From NCBI GenBank assembly GCA_905372865.1, contig CAJPQT010000005.1, positions 37,244-101,243 on the forward strand: a stretch of 64,000 nt of DNA, in the 5' to 3' direction. A model generated the notes under the pieces. It had not been told where the DNA came from and ran no database searches. It saw only the letters and a program-made list of their open reading frames with translations. Shown piece by piece: positions 24,826 through 33,455 of this stretch. Numbering within the stretch: the first letter of the stretch is position 1; each line of letters begins with the position of its first letter. The stretch comes from an uncultured Centipeda sp. GTDB taxonomy: Bacteria > Bacillota > Negativicutes > Selenomonadales > Selenomonadaceae. The position numbers and the translations under genes were made by a program.

Positions 24826-25517
24826 CGAAGAAGAAACTCTATCGAGGCATGCTCACATTGCTTGCCGCAGGGGCGGTCTGCACAGCAGCGGCTGCGCCGC
24901 AGCAGGGCAATGAGCCTATGAATCTCACGGCGGACAACCTCACCTATGACACGCGCACGGGACTTATCACAGCAGAGACGAACGTCCGCATGGAGCAGGG
25001 GGCCGGCTGGATCGAGGGGGCACGCGCAACCTACAACACAAAGACCGAGGAGGGGACGATCGAGGGAGGCGTCCGCGCCGTGCGGGACGATATGAACCTC
25101 TCCTGTGAGCGCCTCATCGGCATCGGACAGGAACACTGGCAGGCATTCGGCAGCATCCATATGGTCAAGGCGGGGCGTACATTTACGGGAGCACAGGTGG
25201 ACTACTACCCCGCGCAGAACGATTACATCCTCGCGGGCAGCGGCGGCACGATTACAAGCGCCGATGGCATGCTCAGCGCAGACAGGCTTGAAGGATGGAT
25301 GAAGGACAATCACTTCGTCGGAACGGGGAATGCCCGCGTCGTCAGTCCGCCGCGTGACATCGAGGGGGGCGGTGACCGTATGGAGTATTTCGGCGGCGTG
25401 GAACGGCCCTACGTAGTGCTTGACGGCAATGCGTGGGTGTTTCAGGGAAACAACATGGCACGCAGCAACCACATGACCGTCTACCTCGCGGATGACGGCA
25501 GTGCTGTGACCAAGTGA
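24822..25517 (+). CDS. lptA: periplasmic LPS-bridge protein LptA
   Basis: A 231-residue OstA-like protein with a signal peptide (LYRGMLTLLAAGAVCTAAAA, cleaved near residue 25). The mature part is a series of beta strands typical of the LPS-binding bridge: NLTADNLTYDTRTGLITAET, EEGTIEGGVRAVRDDM, GTITSADGMLSADRLEGWM. It joins LptC to the outer-membrane LptD. The start codon overlaps the lptC stop (ATGA). LptD is not in the window. Confidence 0.92.
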   Translation: MTKKKLYRGMLTLLAAGAVCTAAAAPQQGNEPMNLTADNLTYDTRTGLITAETNVRMEQGAGWIEGARATYNTKTEEGTIEGGVRAVRDDMNLSCERLIGIGQEHWQAFGSIHMVKAGRTFTGAQVDYYPAQNDYILAGSGGTITSADGMLSADRLEGWMKDNHFVGTGNARVVSPPRDIEGGGDRMEYFGGVERPYVVLDGNAWVFQGNNMARSNHMTVYLADDGSAVTK

Positions 25518-25529
25518 GGGGGCACCGTC

Positions 25530-26249
25530 TTGCATCTCGAATCCCGCAACCTCGTAAAAAAATTTGGCAGCCGCACCGTCGTTGACCGCATCTCCGTGCG
25601 GATCGACAAGGGTGAGATCGTTGGGCTTCTCGGGCCGAACGGTGCGGGCAAGACAACGACGTTCTACATGATCGTGGGGCTGGAGAAACCAACGCACGGC
25701 GATGTCTATCTCTCCGATATCTGCATCACGGATTACCCCATGTATCGGCGCGCGGAGCTGGGCATCAGCTACCTCACGCAGGAGCCGTCCATCTTCCGCA
25801 AGCTCACCGTCACGGAGAACATCGCCGCGATTCTTGAGACGACAAAGCTCTCGAAGGCGGAGCAGAAGCACAAGCTCGACGGGCTGCTCGAGGAGTTCCA
25901 CATCGGACACGTCCGCGACCGGTGCGGCACGGAGCTCTCGGGAGGCGAGCGCCGCCGCGTCGAGATCGCGCGATGCCTTGCGCTCGAGCCGCAGTTCATC
26001 CTGCTTGATGAGCCGTTCGCAGGCGTTGACCCACTCGCTGTCGCGGACATCCAGGAGATCATCGAGTACCTGCGCCAGCGCGGCATGGGCATTCTCATCA
26101 CCGACCACAACGTCCGCGAGACACTCCACATCGTCGATCGCGTCTACCTCCTCAGCGAGGGTAAACTCCTCCTTGAAGGCGACAGCAAAACCATTGCCGA
26201 GAGCCCCGTTGCGCGGAAATTCTATCTCGGAGAAAATTTCAGCCTGTGA
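25530..26249 (+). CDS. lptB: LPS export ABC transporter ATPase LptB
   Basis: A 239-residue ATPase that powers LPS extraction with LptF and LptG. Walker A is GPNGAGKTTTFYMIVGLEKP, the Q-loop region YLTQEPSIFRKLTV, the signature LSGGERRRVEIAR, Walker B FILLDEPFAGVDP, and the H-loop ITDHNVRET. All are standard LptB blocks. The start is TTG at 25530, after GTGAGGGGG. It is the last gene of the LPS region; a terminator follows and lptF/lptG are absent here, so they must be encoded elsewhere. Confidence 0.95.
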   Translation: MHLESRNLVKKFGSRTVVDRISVRIDKGEIVGLLGPNGAGKTTTFYMIVGLEKPTHGDVYLSDICITDYPMYRRAELGISYLTQEPSIFRKLTVTENIAAILETTKLSKAEQKHKLDGLLEEFHIGHVRDRCGTELSGGERRRVEIARCLALEPQFILLDEPFAGVDPLAVADIQEIIEYLRQRGMGILITDHNVRETLHIVDRVYLLSEGKLLLEGDSKTIAESPVARKFYLGENFSL

Positions 26250-26256
26250 GCCAACG

Positions 26257-26291
26257 AAAAAGCCGACCTGCATATGTGGGGCGGCTTTTTT
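26257..26291 (+). terminator. terminator of the LPS operon
   Basis: AGCCG-CC pairs with GG-CGGCT (26261-26268 with 26279-26286, one mismatch), with A-rich upstream flank and TTTTTT after it. Confidence 0.8.
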
Positions 26292-26441
26292 GCGTGCTCT
26301 TCGGATGTCTGAAGAATCAAGCATACAGTTTTTTGTTGAGAATTTTGGATAGTTCTTTTGTTTTTTCGGATATACAAATCAAAAGAATATGGTAAAATTG
26401 TAATTAACAGAATCTTTACAACCTATAAGGAGGAAGATCAT

Positions 26442-27494
26442 ATGAAACGATTGAGAAAGCTGCTGTCTCTCGTGGCGGCTGCGGCAGTCATGGGCTCGCT
26501 GCTCGGCGGCTGCGGCGGAGCGGACAAGAAGCAGGCTGGTGGCGAGGAGGAGAAGGTACTCACCGTCTACACGGCCCGGAGCGAGAGCCTCAACAACCTC
26601 GTGATTCCGAACTTCGAGAAGGATACGGGCATCAAGGTCAATGTCATTGTTGCGGGGACAGGTCCGCTGCTCAAGCGTGTCGCCTCCGAAAAGGGCAATC
26701 CGCAGGGCGATATCCTCTGGGCATCCGATCTGATGACGCTTGAGTCGCAGAAGGATCTCTTCATGGAGTACGTCTCGCCCGAGGATGCAAACATGATGGA
26801 AGAGTTCCGCAACAAGACAGGCTACTTCTCCCCTGCATTTGCAGATCCAACGGTCATGATTGTCAACTCAAATCTTGCGGGCGATATGAAGATCGAGAGC
26901 TTCCAGGATCTGCTGAATCCTGCGCTCAAGGGAAAAATTGCATTCGGTGATCCGGCCGCCTCCAACTCCGCACTGCAGTCGCTCGTCGCGATGCTCTATG
27001 CGAATGGTACGAACGGCGATCCGATGTCTGATGCGGCGTGGGCATACGTAGATCGGTTCATCGCGAACCTTGATGGCAAGATTCTCAACAGCTCGGGCGG
27101 CGTGCACAAGGGGGCAGCCGATGGTGAGTACACGGTTGGACTGACGTGGGAAGATCCTGCAGCGACGTATGTGAAGAATGGGGCTCCGGTCAAGGTGGTC
27201 TTCCCAAAGGAAGGTGCGATTTTCCCGGGGGAATCGGTGCAGATCATCAAGGGCTGCCAGCACCCGGAGAATGCAAAGAAGTTCGTCGACTATATGCTCT
27301 CGCAAAAAATCCAGGAAGCTGCCGGCAAGGAGCTCACGGTGCGTCCTCTGCGCAAAGATGTCCCGCTCGCGTCCTACATGACACCAATGAAGGACATTGC
27401 GCTTTTCCCAAACTATGACGAGGCATGGGTGGCACAGCACAAGGGCGAGATCGTCGCGATGTGGAATAAGCATCTCGAAAACTTCAAACAGTAA
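26442..27494 (+). CDS. ABC importer substrate-binding lipoprotein (AfuA/FbpA-like)
   Basis: A 350-residue lipoprotein. A basic N-terminus, a hydrophobic stretch and lipobox LLGGC give a lipidated cysteine near residue 24. The mature part is a type 1/2 binding protein of the ferric-iron, phosphonate and sugar-phosphate group: VLTVYTARSESLNNLVIPNF at the start, GDILWASDLMTLESQ, LTWEDPAATYVKNG and PEGAIF-like GAIFPGESVQIIKGCQHPENA. Two conserved adjacent tyrosines, usual in iron binders, are not evident, so a phosphorylated organic ligand may be more likely; this is an inference. The ATG at 26442 follows AAGGAGGAAG. It is followed by the ATPase, a fused permease, and a two-component system. Confidence 0.85.
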   Translation: MKRLRKLLSLVAAAAVMGSLLGGCGGADKKQAGGEEEKVLTVYTARSESLNNLVIPNFEKDTGIKVNVIVAGTGPLLKRVASEKGNPQGDILWASDLMTLESQKDLFMEYVSPEDANMMEEFRNKTGYFSPAFADPTVMIVNSNLAGDMKIESFQDLLNPALKGKIAFGDPAASNSALQSLVAMLYANGTNGDPMSDAAWAYVDRFIANLDGKILNSSGGVHKGAADGEYTVGLTWEDPAATYVKNGAPVKVVFPKEGAIFPGESVQIIKGCQHPENAKKFVDYMLSQKIQEAAGKELTVRPLRKDVPLASYMTPMKDIALFPNYDEAWVAQHKGEIVAMWNKHLENFKQ

Positions 27495-27523
27495 GTACAG
27501 ATACAGGCGATCGCAGAGAGAGC

Positions 27524-27567
27524 AGAACCGTTGAGCCGCGAGGTGTACCGACGGTTCTCTTTCTTTA
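27524..27567 (+). terminator. hairpin between binding-protein and ATPase genes
   Basis: AGAACCGT (27524-27531) pairs with ACGGTTCT (27551-27558), followed by CTTTCTTT. It may be a partial terminator that keeps the binding protein in excess over ATPase and permease. Confidence 0.55.
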
Positions 27568-27586
27568 TCGCCGAGGGGGAAAAACG

Positions 27587-28687
27587 ATGAGTGTTTCGAT
27601 TCACATTGACAAGGTTGTCAAGAAGTACGGCGACCACACTGTCATCGATGGCCTTTCGCTGGAGGTGCATCCAGGCGAGTTTTTTACACTGCTTGGGCCG
27701 TCCGGCTGCGGCAAGACGACGCTGCTGCGCATGATCATCGGGTTCAATTCCATCGAGGGCGGCGAGATTCGCGTTGCTGATCACCGCATCAATGATGTGC
27801 CGCCCAACAGACGCAACATGGGGATGGTGTTCCAGAATTATGCCATTTTTCCGCATATGTCGGTGCGGGACAATGTCGCTTTTGGTCTGAAGATGCGCGG
27901 TGTCAGCGCGGAGGAGATCGACCGGCGGGTGGATGAGATCCTGCACGTTGTAAAGATTGATGCGCTGCGCGACCGTATGCCGACGGCTCTCTCGGGCGGA
28001 CAGCAGCAGCGGGTGGCGCTCGCACGCGCCATTGTCATCGCACCGGAGGTGCTGCTCATGGATGAACCGCTCTCGAACCTCGACGCGAAGCTGCGCGTCG
28101 AGATGCGCAACGCCATCAAGCAGATCCAGCGGCAGATCAATATTACAACAGTCTATGTTACGCATGACCAGGAGGAGGCGCTTGCCGTATCGGACCGCAT
28201 CGCTGTCATGGAGGGCGGCGTCGTGCGTCAGATCGGCAGTCCGCAGACCATCTACCGCCGCCCCGCAGATGTCTTTGTTTCTACGTTCATCGGTCTATCG
28301 AATCTTTTTTCCGGTATCGTCCGAACGGAGGGCGAGCGCAAGGAGGTCGAGCTGCTGCCGGACTATCGCGTGTCGATGAGCAATCTTGCGGCAGATGCCT
28401 TTGATGGGCAACCTGTGACGGTCTCTGTCCGTCCAGAGGAGTTCATCATCGACGAAGGTGAGGGAGAGGGGATTCCCGCCATTGTGACGAGCAGCGTGTT
28501 TCTCGGTCTGACCACACACTATTTCCTCGAGACGGCACAGGGAGCGGTTGTTGAAGCTATCCGCGACCAGGAGGCAGGACCTCTCCTAGCAGATGGAACG
28601 CGCGTCAGACTGCGGGTCAAAGCGAAGCGTATCAATGTATTCCGCGCCGAGGAGCAGACGACACTGATCACGGGTGATACATTATGA
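27587..28687 (+). CDS. ABC importer ATPase with TOBE domain
   Basis: A 366-residue ATPase of the PotA/FbpC group. Walker A is GPSGCGKTTLLRMI, Q-loop MVFQNYAIFPHMSV, signature LSGGQQQRVALARA, Walker B VLLMDEPLSNLD, and H-loop VTHDQEEALAVSD. A TOBE regulatory domain follows from about residue 240 (SVRPEEFIIDEGEGEG and RVRLRVKAKRINVF). It energises uptake with the neighbouring permease. The stop overlaps the permease start by 4 bp. The ATG at 27587 is preceded by GGGGGAAAA. Confidence 0.92.
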   Translation: MSVSIHIDKVVKKYGDHTVIDGLSLEVHPGEFFTLLGPSGCGKTTLLRMIIGFNSIEGGEIRVADHRINDVPPNRRNMGMVFQNYAIFPHMSVRDNVAFGLKMRGVSAEEIDRRVDEILHVVKIDALRDRMPTALSGGQQQRVALARAIVIAPEVLLMDEPLSNLDAKLRVEMRNAIKQIQRQINITTVYVTHDQEEALAVSDRIAVMEGGVVRQIGSPQTIYRRPADVFVSTFIGLSNLFSGIVRTEGERKEVELLPDYRVSMSNLAADAFDGQPVTVSVRPEEFIIDEGEGEGIPAIVTSSVFLGLTTHYFLETAQGAVVEAIRDQEAGPLLADGTRVRLRVKAKRINVFRAEEQTTLITGDTL

Positions 28688-30348
28688 AATACGACGACAG
28701 CAAGACGCTCTCCATCTGGTCGGTGCTCAGCGTCCTTATTCTGGCGGCCTTCCTCATCTTCGTCCTCTATCCGCTTGTACTCGTGCTCTACAAGAGCGCG
28801 ATAGATCCGCTTTCGGGTGCACTGACACTGGACTACTTTACCCGTTTCTTTACGAAGCAGTTCTACTGGCAGACAATGGTCAACAGCCTGCAGGTGACGG
28901 TATGTGCGACCATCCTTGCGGCCGCACTCGGGCTGCCGGTCGCCTATCTCATGCGCAGTGTAGAGATCCGCGGCAGCAGCTTCCTCAACATCCTCATTGT
29001 CATCTCGTATCTCTCGCCGCCGTTCATCGGTGCATATGCGTGGATTCAGCTGCTTGGCCGCAGCGGTGTCATTACACAGTTCATAAACGAGCTGTTTGGG
29101 ATTACGTTTGATGGGGTATACGGATTTGCAGGCATTATGCTCGTTTTTACCCTGCAGTCGTTTCCGCTCGTCTATATCTATGTGTCGGGTGCGCTGAAAA
29201 ATATGGACAACTCGCTGAATGAGGCTGCAGAAAGCCTCGGGTGCGGACGGTTGGAGCGCATCCGACGCATTATCGTTCCACTCGTCATGCCGACGCTGCT
29301 TGCCAGCATGCTGCTCGTGTTCATGCGTGTCTTTGCAGACTTCGGCACACCGATGCTGATCGGCGAGGGGTTCAAGACCATGCCGGTTCTGGTCTACACG
29401 CAGTTCATGGGGGAGGTCGGCGGCGACGACGGATTTGCCGCTGCGATCTGCGTCATTATGATCGGGTTGACGCTCGCCATGTTCTTTGCCCAGCGGATTC
29501 TCGCGCGGCGCAGCACCTACGCGATGACGGCGCTGAAGCCGATGGTGGCAGAGCGTGCGCGGGGCCTGCGAAATCTCCTCGCGCATGCTGCGGTCTATCT
29601 CGTGACGGGACTTGCGATCCTGCCGCAGCTGGTCGTCATCTACACCTCGTTCCTGCGGAGCAACGGCGGGCAGGTCTTTACCGGCGGCTTTGCCCTGCAG
29701 AGCTATGAGGCGACGCTCTTCGCAAAGGATAACGATGCCGTCTGGAACACCTACGTCCTCGGCGCTCTCAGCATTGCGCTCGTGGTCGTGATCGGCGTGC
29801 TCGTTGCCTATCTGAGCGTGCGCAAACGGAATGCCGTCAACAGTGCGCTTGATACGGTGACAATGTTCCCGTTCATCATACCCGGTTCAGTGCTTGGCAT
29901 CGCCTTCCTCTTTGCCTTCAACAGTCCGCCGATTCTCATCAGTGGGACAATGCTCATCATGATCATCGCATTCAGTGTGCGGCGCATGCCGTATACGGTG
30001 CGCTCGAGCGCAGCTGCGCTCGGGCAGATCAGCCCAAGCATCGAGGAGGCGGCAATCTCGCTCGGTGCATCCGAGATGACAACGTTCACACGCGTCACCG
30101 TGCCAATGATGCTGCCTGGGGTCTGCGCGGGTGCAATCATGAGCTGGGTGACGATCATCAGCGAGCTCAGCTCCTCCATCATTCTCTATACGAATGCGAA
30201 TCAGACGCTGACGGTGTCAATCTATACGGAGGTCATTCGCGGCAACTACGGAAATGCCTCCGCCTATGCCACCATCCTCACGGTGACGTCGATTCTTTCG
30301 CTTCTCCTCTTCTACAAGGTCACGGGACGACGAGACATCAGCATATAA
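28684..30348 (+). CDS. ABC importer permease, two fused permease domains
   Basis: A 554-residue integral membrane protein with about 12 transmembrane segments and two binding-protein-dependent-transport permease units (FbpB/AfuB arrangement). The EAA coupling loops are visible at EAAESLGCGRLERIRRI (first half) and EAAISLGASEMTTFTRV (second half). Fused permeases of this kind occur in ferric, sugar-phosphate and 2-aminoethylphosphonate importers. The start ATG overlaps the ATPase stop. A terminator that also holds the next promoter follows. Confidence 0.9.
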   Translation: MKYDDSKTLSIWSVLSVLILAAFLIFVLYPLVLVLYKSAIDPLSGALTLDYFTRFFTKQFYWQTMVNSLQVTVCATILAAALGLPVAYLMRSVEIRGSSFLNILIVISYLSPPFIGAYAWIQLLGRSGVITQFINELFGITFDGVYGFAGIMLVFTLQSFPLVYIYVSGALKNMDNSLNEAAESLGCGRLERIRRIIVPLVMPTLLASMLLVFMRVFADFGTPMLIGEGFKTMPVLVYTQFMGEVGGDDGFAAAICVIMIGLTLAMFFAQRILARRSTYAMTALKPMVAERARGLRNLLAHAAVYLVTGLAILPQLVVIYTSFLRSNGGQVFTGGFALQSYEATLFAKDNDAVWNTYVLGALSIALVVVIGVLVAYLSVRKRNAVNSALDTVTMFPFIIPGSVLGIAFLFAFNSPPILISGTMLIMIIAFSVRRMPYTVRSSAAALGQISPSIEEAAISLGASEMTTFTRVTVPMMLPGVCAGAIMSWVTIISELSSSIILYTNANQTLTVSIYTEVIRGNYGNASAYATILTVTSILSLLLFYKVTGRRDISI

Positions 30349-30358
30349 ACAAATCTGC

Positions 30359-30389
30359 GGGGACGTTGCATTGGCAGCGTCCCCGTTTT
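30359..30389 (+). terminator. terminator of the ABC importer operon
   Basis: GGGGACGTTGC (30359-30369) pairs with GCAGCGTCCCC (30374-30384, one G-T pair) around ATTG, followed by GTTTT. Confidence 0.8.
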
Positions 30390-30394
30390 ATAAT
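30366..30394 (+). promoter_or_regulatory. promoter of the two-component genes, overlapping the terminator
   Basis: TTGCAT (30366-30371), 17-bp spacer, TATAAT (30389-30394). The -35 box lies in the terminator stem-loop. Confidence 0.7.
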
Positions 30395-30420
30395 GGAACA
30401 GGAGGAAAGGAGGCAAAGCC

Positions 30421-32121
30421 GTGCAGCCCTCAATCAGCTTTCGCGACTATATCCGACATCTCTTTGTGCGTTCTGTTCTTGGGCTTATCCTGTTGATGCT
30501 TGCGTGCTTTGCCGGCTTTGGCTTCTTCTACTACGAGGTCTATATTGTCCGCGATACGCACAGCGCCAACGAGCAGATCGGCACAATCGTCGCTGCGGAG
30601 TGGCAGCGCTACAATGCCGGTGTGCGTGCGCTCGCCGGGGATGCAGCGCTGCAGAGGGCGCTCGCCGGTGATGCAGCGGAGGCGAATCGGCTGCTCTACG
30701 ACTTTTCCTTCGCGGGACCGCTGCGCTCAGACTTTGCACTGCTTCGTTCGGATGGAACGGTAGTCGCCTCAAACCTCTATGAGGTCAACCGTGACTTGCT
30801 CGAGGTGCATGAGGGTGTTCAACGCGATCTGGCACGTCTGCGTCGGATGCCGGACGAGCCGGTCAGCAGCGTGATGCCTCTGCCGTTCTCCTACGATCAG
30901 GCAGCATCCTATGTATTCTCCGCGGCTGTCCCTAATGGTGACGGGGGTACAGCGGGCTACCTCCTTCTGATTCTCAAGACAGAGGCGTTTCGCGGCCTCG
31001 CTGCGCAGAGTGATGCGGACCAGGTGGTTATAACGGATGCGTTTGACAATGTGATTTTTGCGACAAATCGCCTGATGGAGGATTCCCTCGGGAAATTTGC
31101 CGCAGATGTGCAGGGAGAGGAAACGGTCCGCATTCATGATCGTCCCTACTATGTAGCAGCACGGCTCTATGGAGAGGGAGATGTGCGTGTCGTTACGATG
31201 ACCTCGATTGCACGTCAGCGCCAGATCGCGGAGGCGGGGGCTGTCTTTCTGCTCGCGGTCAGTGTGTTGCTGCTGCTTGCGATGCCACTCCTCGTACAAC
31301 GCGTCACGGGGCGCAGCCTGAGTTCGATCAGCGAATTGCTGCATGCAGTGCGTGCCTGCCGCGGCGGCAATATAGAGCGGCAGGAACTCCCGCGCAGCTT
31401 TCGTGAGTTTGAGACCCTCTATGAGGACTTCAATGCGATGCTCGCTGAGATCCGCCAGCTGCTGGCAACGAATGCCGAGCTTGCTGAGCGTAAGCGCCTC
31501 ATGGAGGTGCGCCAACTCAAAGGGCAGTTCAATCCGCATTTTGTATTCAATGTGATGGAGGCACTGCGCTACGTAATATTGATCGATCCACAGCGAGCCG
31601 CAGAGATGGTGGTCGTCTTCGCCAATCTCATGCGGTACAGCATCCGTAAGAGCGGAGCATCGGTCGAACTCGGTACGGATATCCGCTATGTGGAGGACTA
31701 TCTTACTTTACAAAAGATGCGCTATGGAGATCGGTTGGACTACAGCATCCACGTGGATGCTGCCCTGTGCGGCTGCCGTGTGCCAAAGCTCCTCGTGCAG
31801 CCGATTGTCGAGAACAGCATTGTGCATGGACTCGATCGGACGAGGCACCTGTGTCTGCAGATTGACGGACGCAGAGAGGATGCTGATCTGTGCGTGACAG
31901 TGGAGGATGACGGTCCTGGGATGACCGATGCAAAATATGCCGAGATCTGCGCGCTGCTTGCGGCGGAGTCAGCCGAGCCGGAGCATATCGGACTTTACAA
32001 TGTTCACCGTGCGCTGCGTCTTCTCTATGGAGTGCCGTATGGCGTGGAGATCGTGCGTCAGAAGAGTGGGATCGCCGTCACGCTGCGTATGCCGCTGCGC
32101 TGGGAGGATGAAAATGTATAG
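30421..32121 (+). CDS. sensor histidine kinase, YesM/LytS type
   Basis: A 566-residue membrane kinase. A transmembrane segment near residues 17-38, a large extracytoplasmic sensor region (about 40-265), a second span (about 272-293), a HAMP-like linker, and a His_kinase domain with phosphoacceptor His373 in QFNPHFVFNVMEAL. The N-box is VQPIVENSIVHGL and the G-box EDDGPGMTDA. The start is GTG at 30421 after AGGAAAGGAGG. It overlaps the response-regulator gene by 8 bp. Being next to the ABC importer, it probably senses the same nutrient and controls that operon, as in other Firmicute YesMN-type pairs; the ligand is unknown. Confidence 0.9.
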   Translation: MQPSISFRDYIRHLFVRSVLGLILLMLACFAGFGFFYYEVYIVRDTHSANEQIGTIVAAEWQRYNAGVRALAGDAALQRALAGDAAEANRLLYDFSFAGPLRSDFALLRSDGTVVASNLYEVNRDLLEVHEGVQRDLARLRRMPDEPVSSVMPLPFSYDQAASYVFSAAVPNGDGGTAGYLLLILKTEAFRGLAAQSDADQVVITDAFDNVIFATNRLMEDSLGKFAADVQGEETVRIHDRPYYVAARLYGEGDVRVVTMTSIARQRQIAEAGAVFLLAVSVLLLLAMPLLVQRVTGRSLSSISELLHAVRACRGGNIERQELPRSFREFETLYEDFNAMLAEIRQLLATNAELAERKRLMEVRQLKGQFNPHFVFNVMEALRYVILIDPQRAAEMVVVFANLMRYSIRKSGASVELGTDIRYVEDYLTLQKMRYGDRLDYSIHVDAALCGCRVPKLLVQPIVENSIVHGLDRTRHLCLQIDGRREDADLCVTVEDDGPGMTDAKYAEICALLAAESAEPEHIGLYNVHRALRLLYGVPYGVEIVRQKSGIAVTLRMPLRWEDENV

Positions 32122-32902
32122 AGTGCTGCTGGTAGAAGATGAGGATATCATTCGGCGCGGACTGCTCTTTGCTGTGGACTGGCTGCGTGCCGGCTGTGTC
32201 GTGGTTGGCGAGGCGGTTGACGGCGAGGATGGGTTGCGCAGGATTGAGGAGCTCGCGCCGGACATCGTTATTACGGATGTGAGGATGCCGTATCTCGACG
32301 GCCTTGACATGCTTGCACAGAGCCGTGAACGCGGATACGAGGCGATCATTCTGTCGGGCTATGATGAGTTCAGCTATGCAAAGAAAGCCATCTCACTCGA
32401 TGTCGCTGAATACTTGCTCAAACCGATAGACTTCGAGGCGCTCTATGCAGCGCTCGCACGGATCAAGGAGCGTTTACAACGGCGGGACGAGCTGCGTAGG
32501 CATCAGTTGGGGAAAGCGGAGGTCCTTCCTGCAGAGCTTCTGCAGCCGGTAACTGCAGGTATCGGAAAGTACACAGGGAAGCTTCTGCGCCGCATTCGCT
32601 CGGACTATGCGGCGCGGCTCTCTCTGCGTGAGCTTGGTGAGGAATACGGTGTTTCCGAGGCCTATCTCAATAAATGTTTTAAGCAGGATACGAGCTACAC
32701 GTTCAACGACTTTTTGAACCGATACCGCATCATTCAGGCAGCGGCACTCCTGCGTGCCGGCGGACGCAAGGTCTACGAGGTTGGTGCGTGCGTCGGCTTC
32801 CCCGACTATAAATACTTCACACTCGTCTTTAAGAAATATGTGGGGTGCTCGCCTGGAAAGTTTCGGGCGCAGTACGAAGGAGAGAGTTCTTCTGAGGAAT
32901 GA
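32114..32902 (+). CDS. response regulator with AraC-type DNA-binding domain
   Basis: A 262-residue two-domain regulator of the YesN type. The receiver domain has the acidic pocket in LLVEDEDIIRRG, phosphoacceptor Asp55 in IVITDVRMPYLDG, and the conserved lysine in YLLKPID. The C-terminal AraC-type helix-turn-helix pair runs from SLRELGEEYGVSEAYLNKCF to VGFPDYKYFTLVFKKYVGCS, with PGKFR at the end. The ATG at 32114 is 6 nt after GGGAGG, giving translational coupling with the kinase. The likely target is the ABC importer promoter. Confidence 0.92.
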   Translation: MYRVLLVEDEDIIRRGLLFAVDWLRAGCVVVGEAVDGEDGLRRIEELAPDIVITDVRMPYLDGLDMLAQSRERGYEAIILSGYDEFSYAKKAISLDVAEYLLKPIDFEALYAALARIKERLQRRDELRRHQLGKAEVLPAELLQPVTAGIGKYTGKLLRRIRSDYAARLSLRELGEEYGVSEAYLNKCFKQDTSYTFNDFLNRYRIIQAAALLRAGGRKVYEVGACVGFPDYKYFTLVFKKYVGCSPGKFRAQYEGESSSEE

Positions 32903-32918
32903 GCCGGCAGCGGACAGG

Positions 32919-32948
32919 AAAAGCCTCGGCATCTGCCGAGGCTTTTCT
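32919..32948. terminator. bidirectional terminator
   Basis: A 12-bp perfect stem (32919-32930 with 32935-32946), AAAA on the left and TTTT on the right, around ATCT. It separates convergent genes. Confidence 0.88.
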
Positions 32949-32959
32949 GATGTGTGGAG

Positions 32960-33289
32960 CTATGCTATGTAACGCCGATACGCATCAAAGAGGAAGAGGG
33001 CGCCCGCCATGCCGATGGTGACAAAGCTGGCACGCGTGACGATCATCATCTGAAACTCGGAGAGGCGCTCGATTGCCTGACGGCGTGTGTAGGTCAGTCC
33101 GAGCGAGAGTGTGAGCAGGATATACATCGTGAGCGTGAGCGGATCCAGCTCCTCCCATGCCGCGATGATAACAACGACCGTGAACGCCATGAGGGTGAGA
33201 AGCATATAGTCCTTGCCGGGGGGGCGTGCCGCTTTTGGCTTTTCCGTTGGGGTGACCTTTTGTTGCAGCTTTTTTAACATTTTTGCCAT
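32960..33289 (-). CDS. small membrane protein of unknown function
   Basis: A 109-residue protein not recognised. The first 28 residues are basic and likely cytoplasmic (KKLQQKVTPTEKPKAARPPG). Three hydrophobic segments follow: YMLLTLMAFTVVVIIAAW, LTLTMYILLTLSLGL and FVTIGMAGALFLFDAY. The minus-strand ribosome site AAAGGACGG precedes the ATG. It is transcribed divergently from the chemoreceptor gene and convergently with the response regulator. No catalytic motif is visible. Confidence 0.75.
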   Translation of the reverse strand: MAKMLKKLQQKVTPTEKPKAARPPGKDYMLLTLMAFTVVVIIAAWEELDPLTLTMYILLTLSLGLTYTRRQAIERLSEFQMMIVTRASFVTIGMAGALFLFDAYRRYIA

Positions 33290-33361
33290 AGTTGTCCGTC
33301 CTTTTGTTTATTTATTGTGGGAACACTGTCAGTATATCATAGAAAAAAATCTGCCGCTATA

Positions 33362-33390
33362 TGGTTTTTCACGGAGGAGAGTGCTATAAT
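33362..33390 (+). promoter_or_regulatory. possible promoter of the chemoreceptor gene
   Basis: TATAAT (33385-33390) is clear; the -35 position holds only TGGTTT (33362-33367, 17-bp spacer). No sigma-28-like site was found here. Confidence 0.35.
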
Positions 33391-33455
33391 CAAAATATGT
33401 TAAGGGAAAAGTGTGTTTTTTGAGAAATCGGAAAAAATATGGAGGGGCATAGGAA

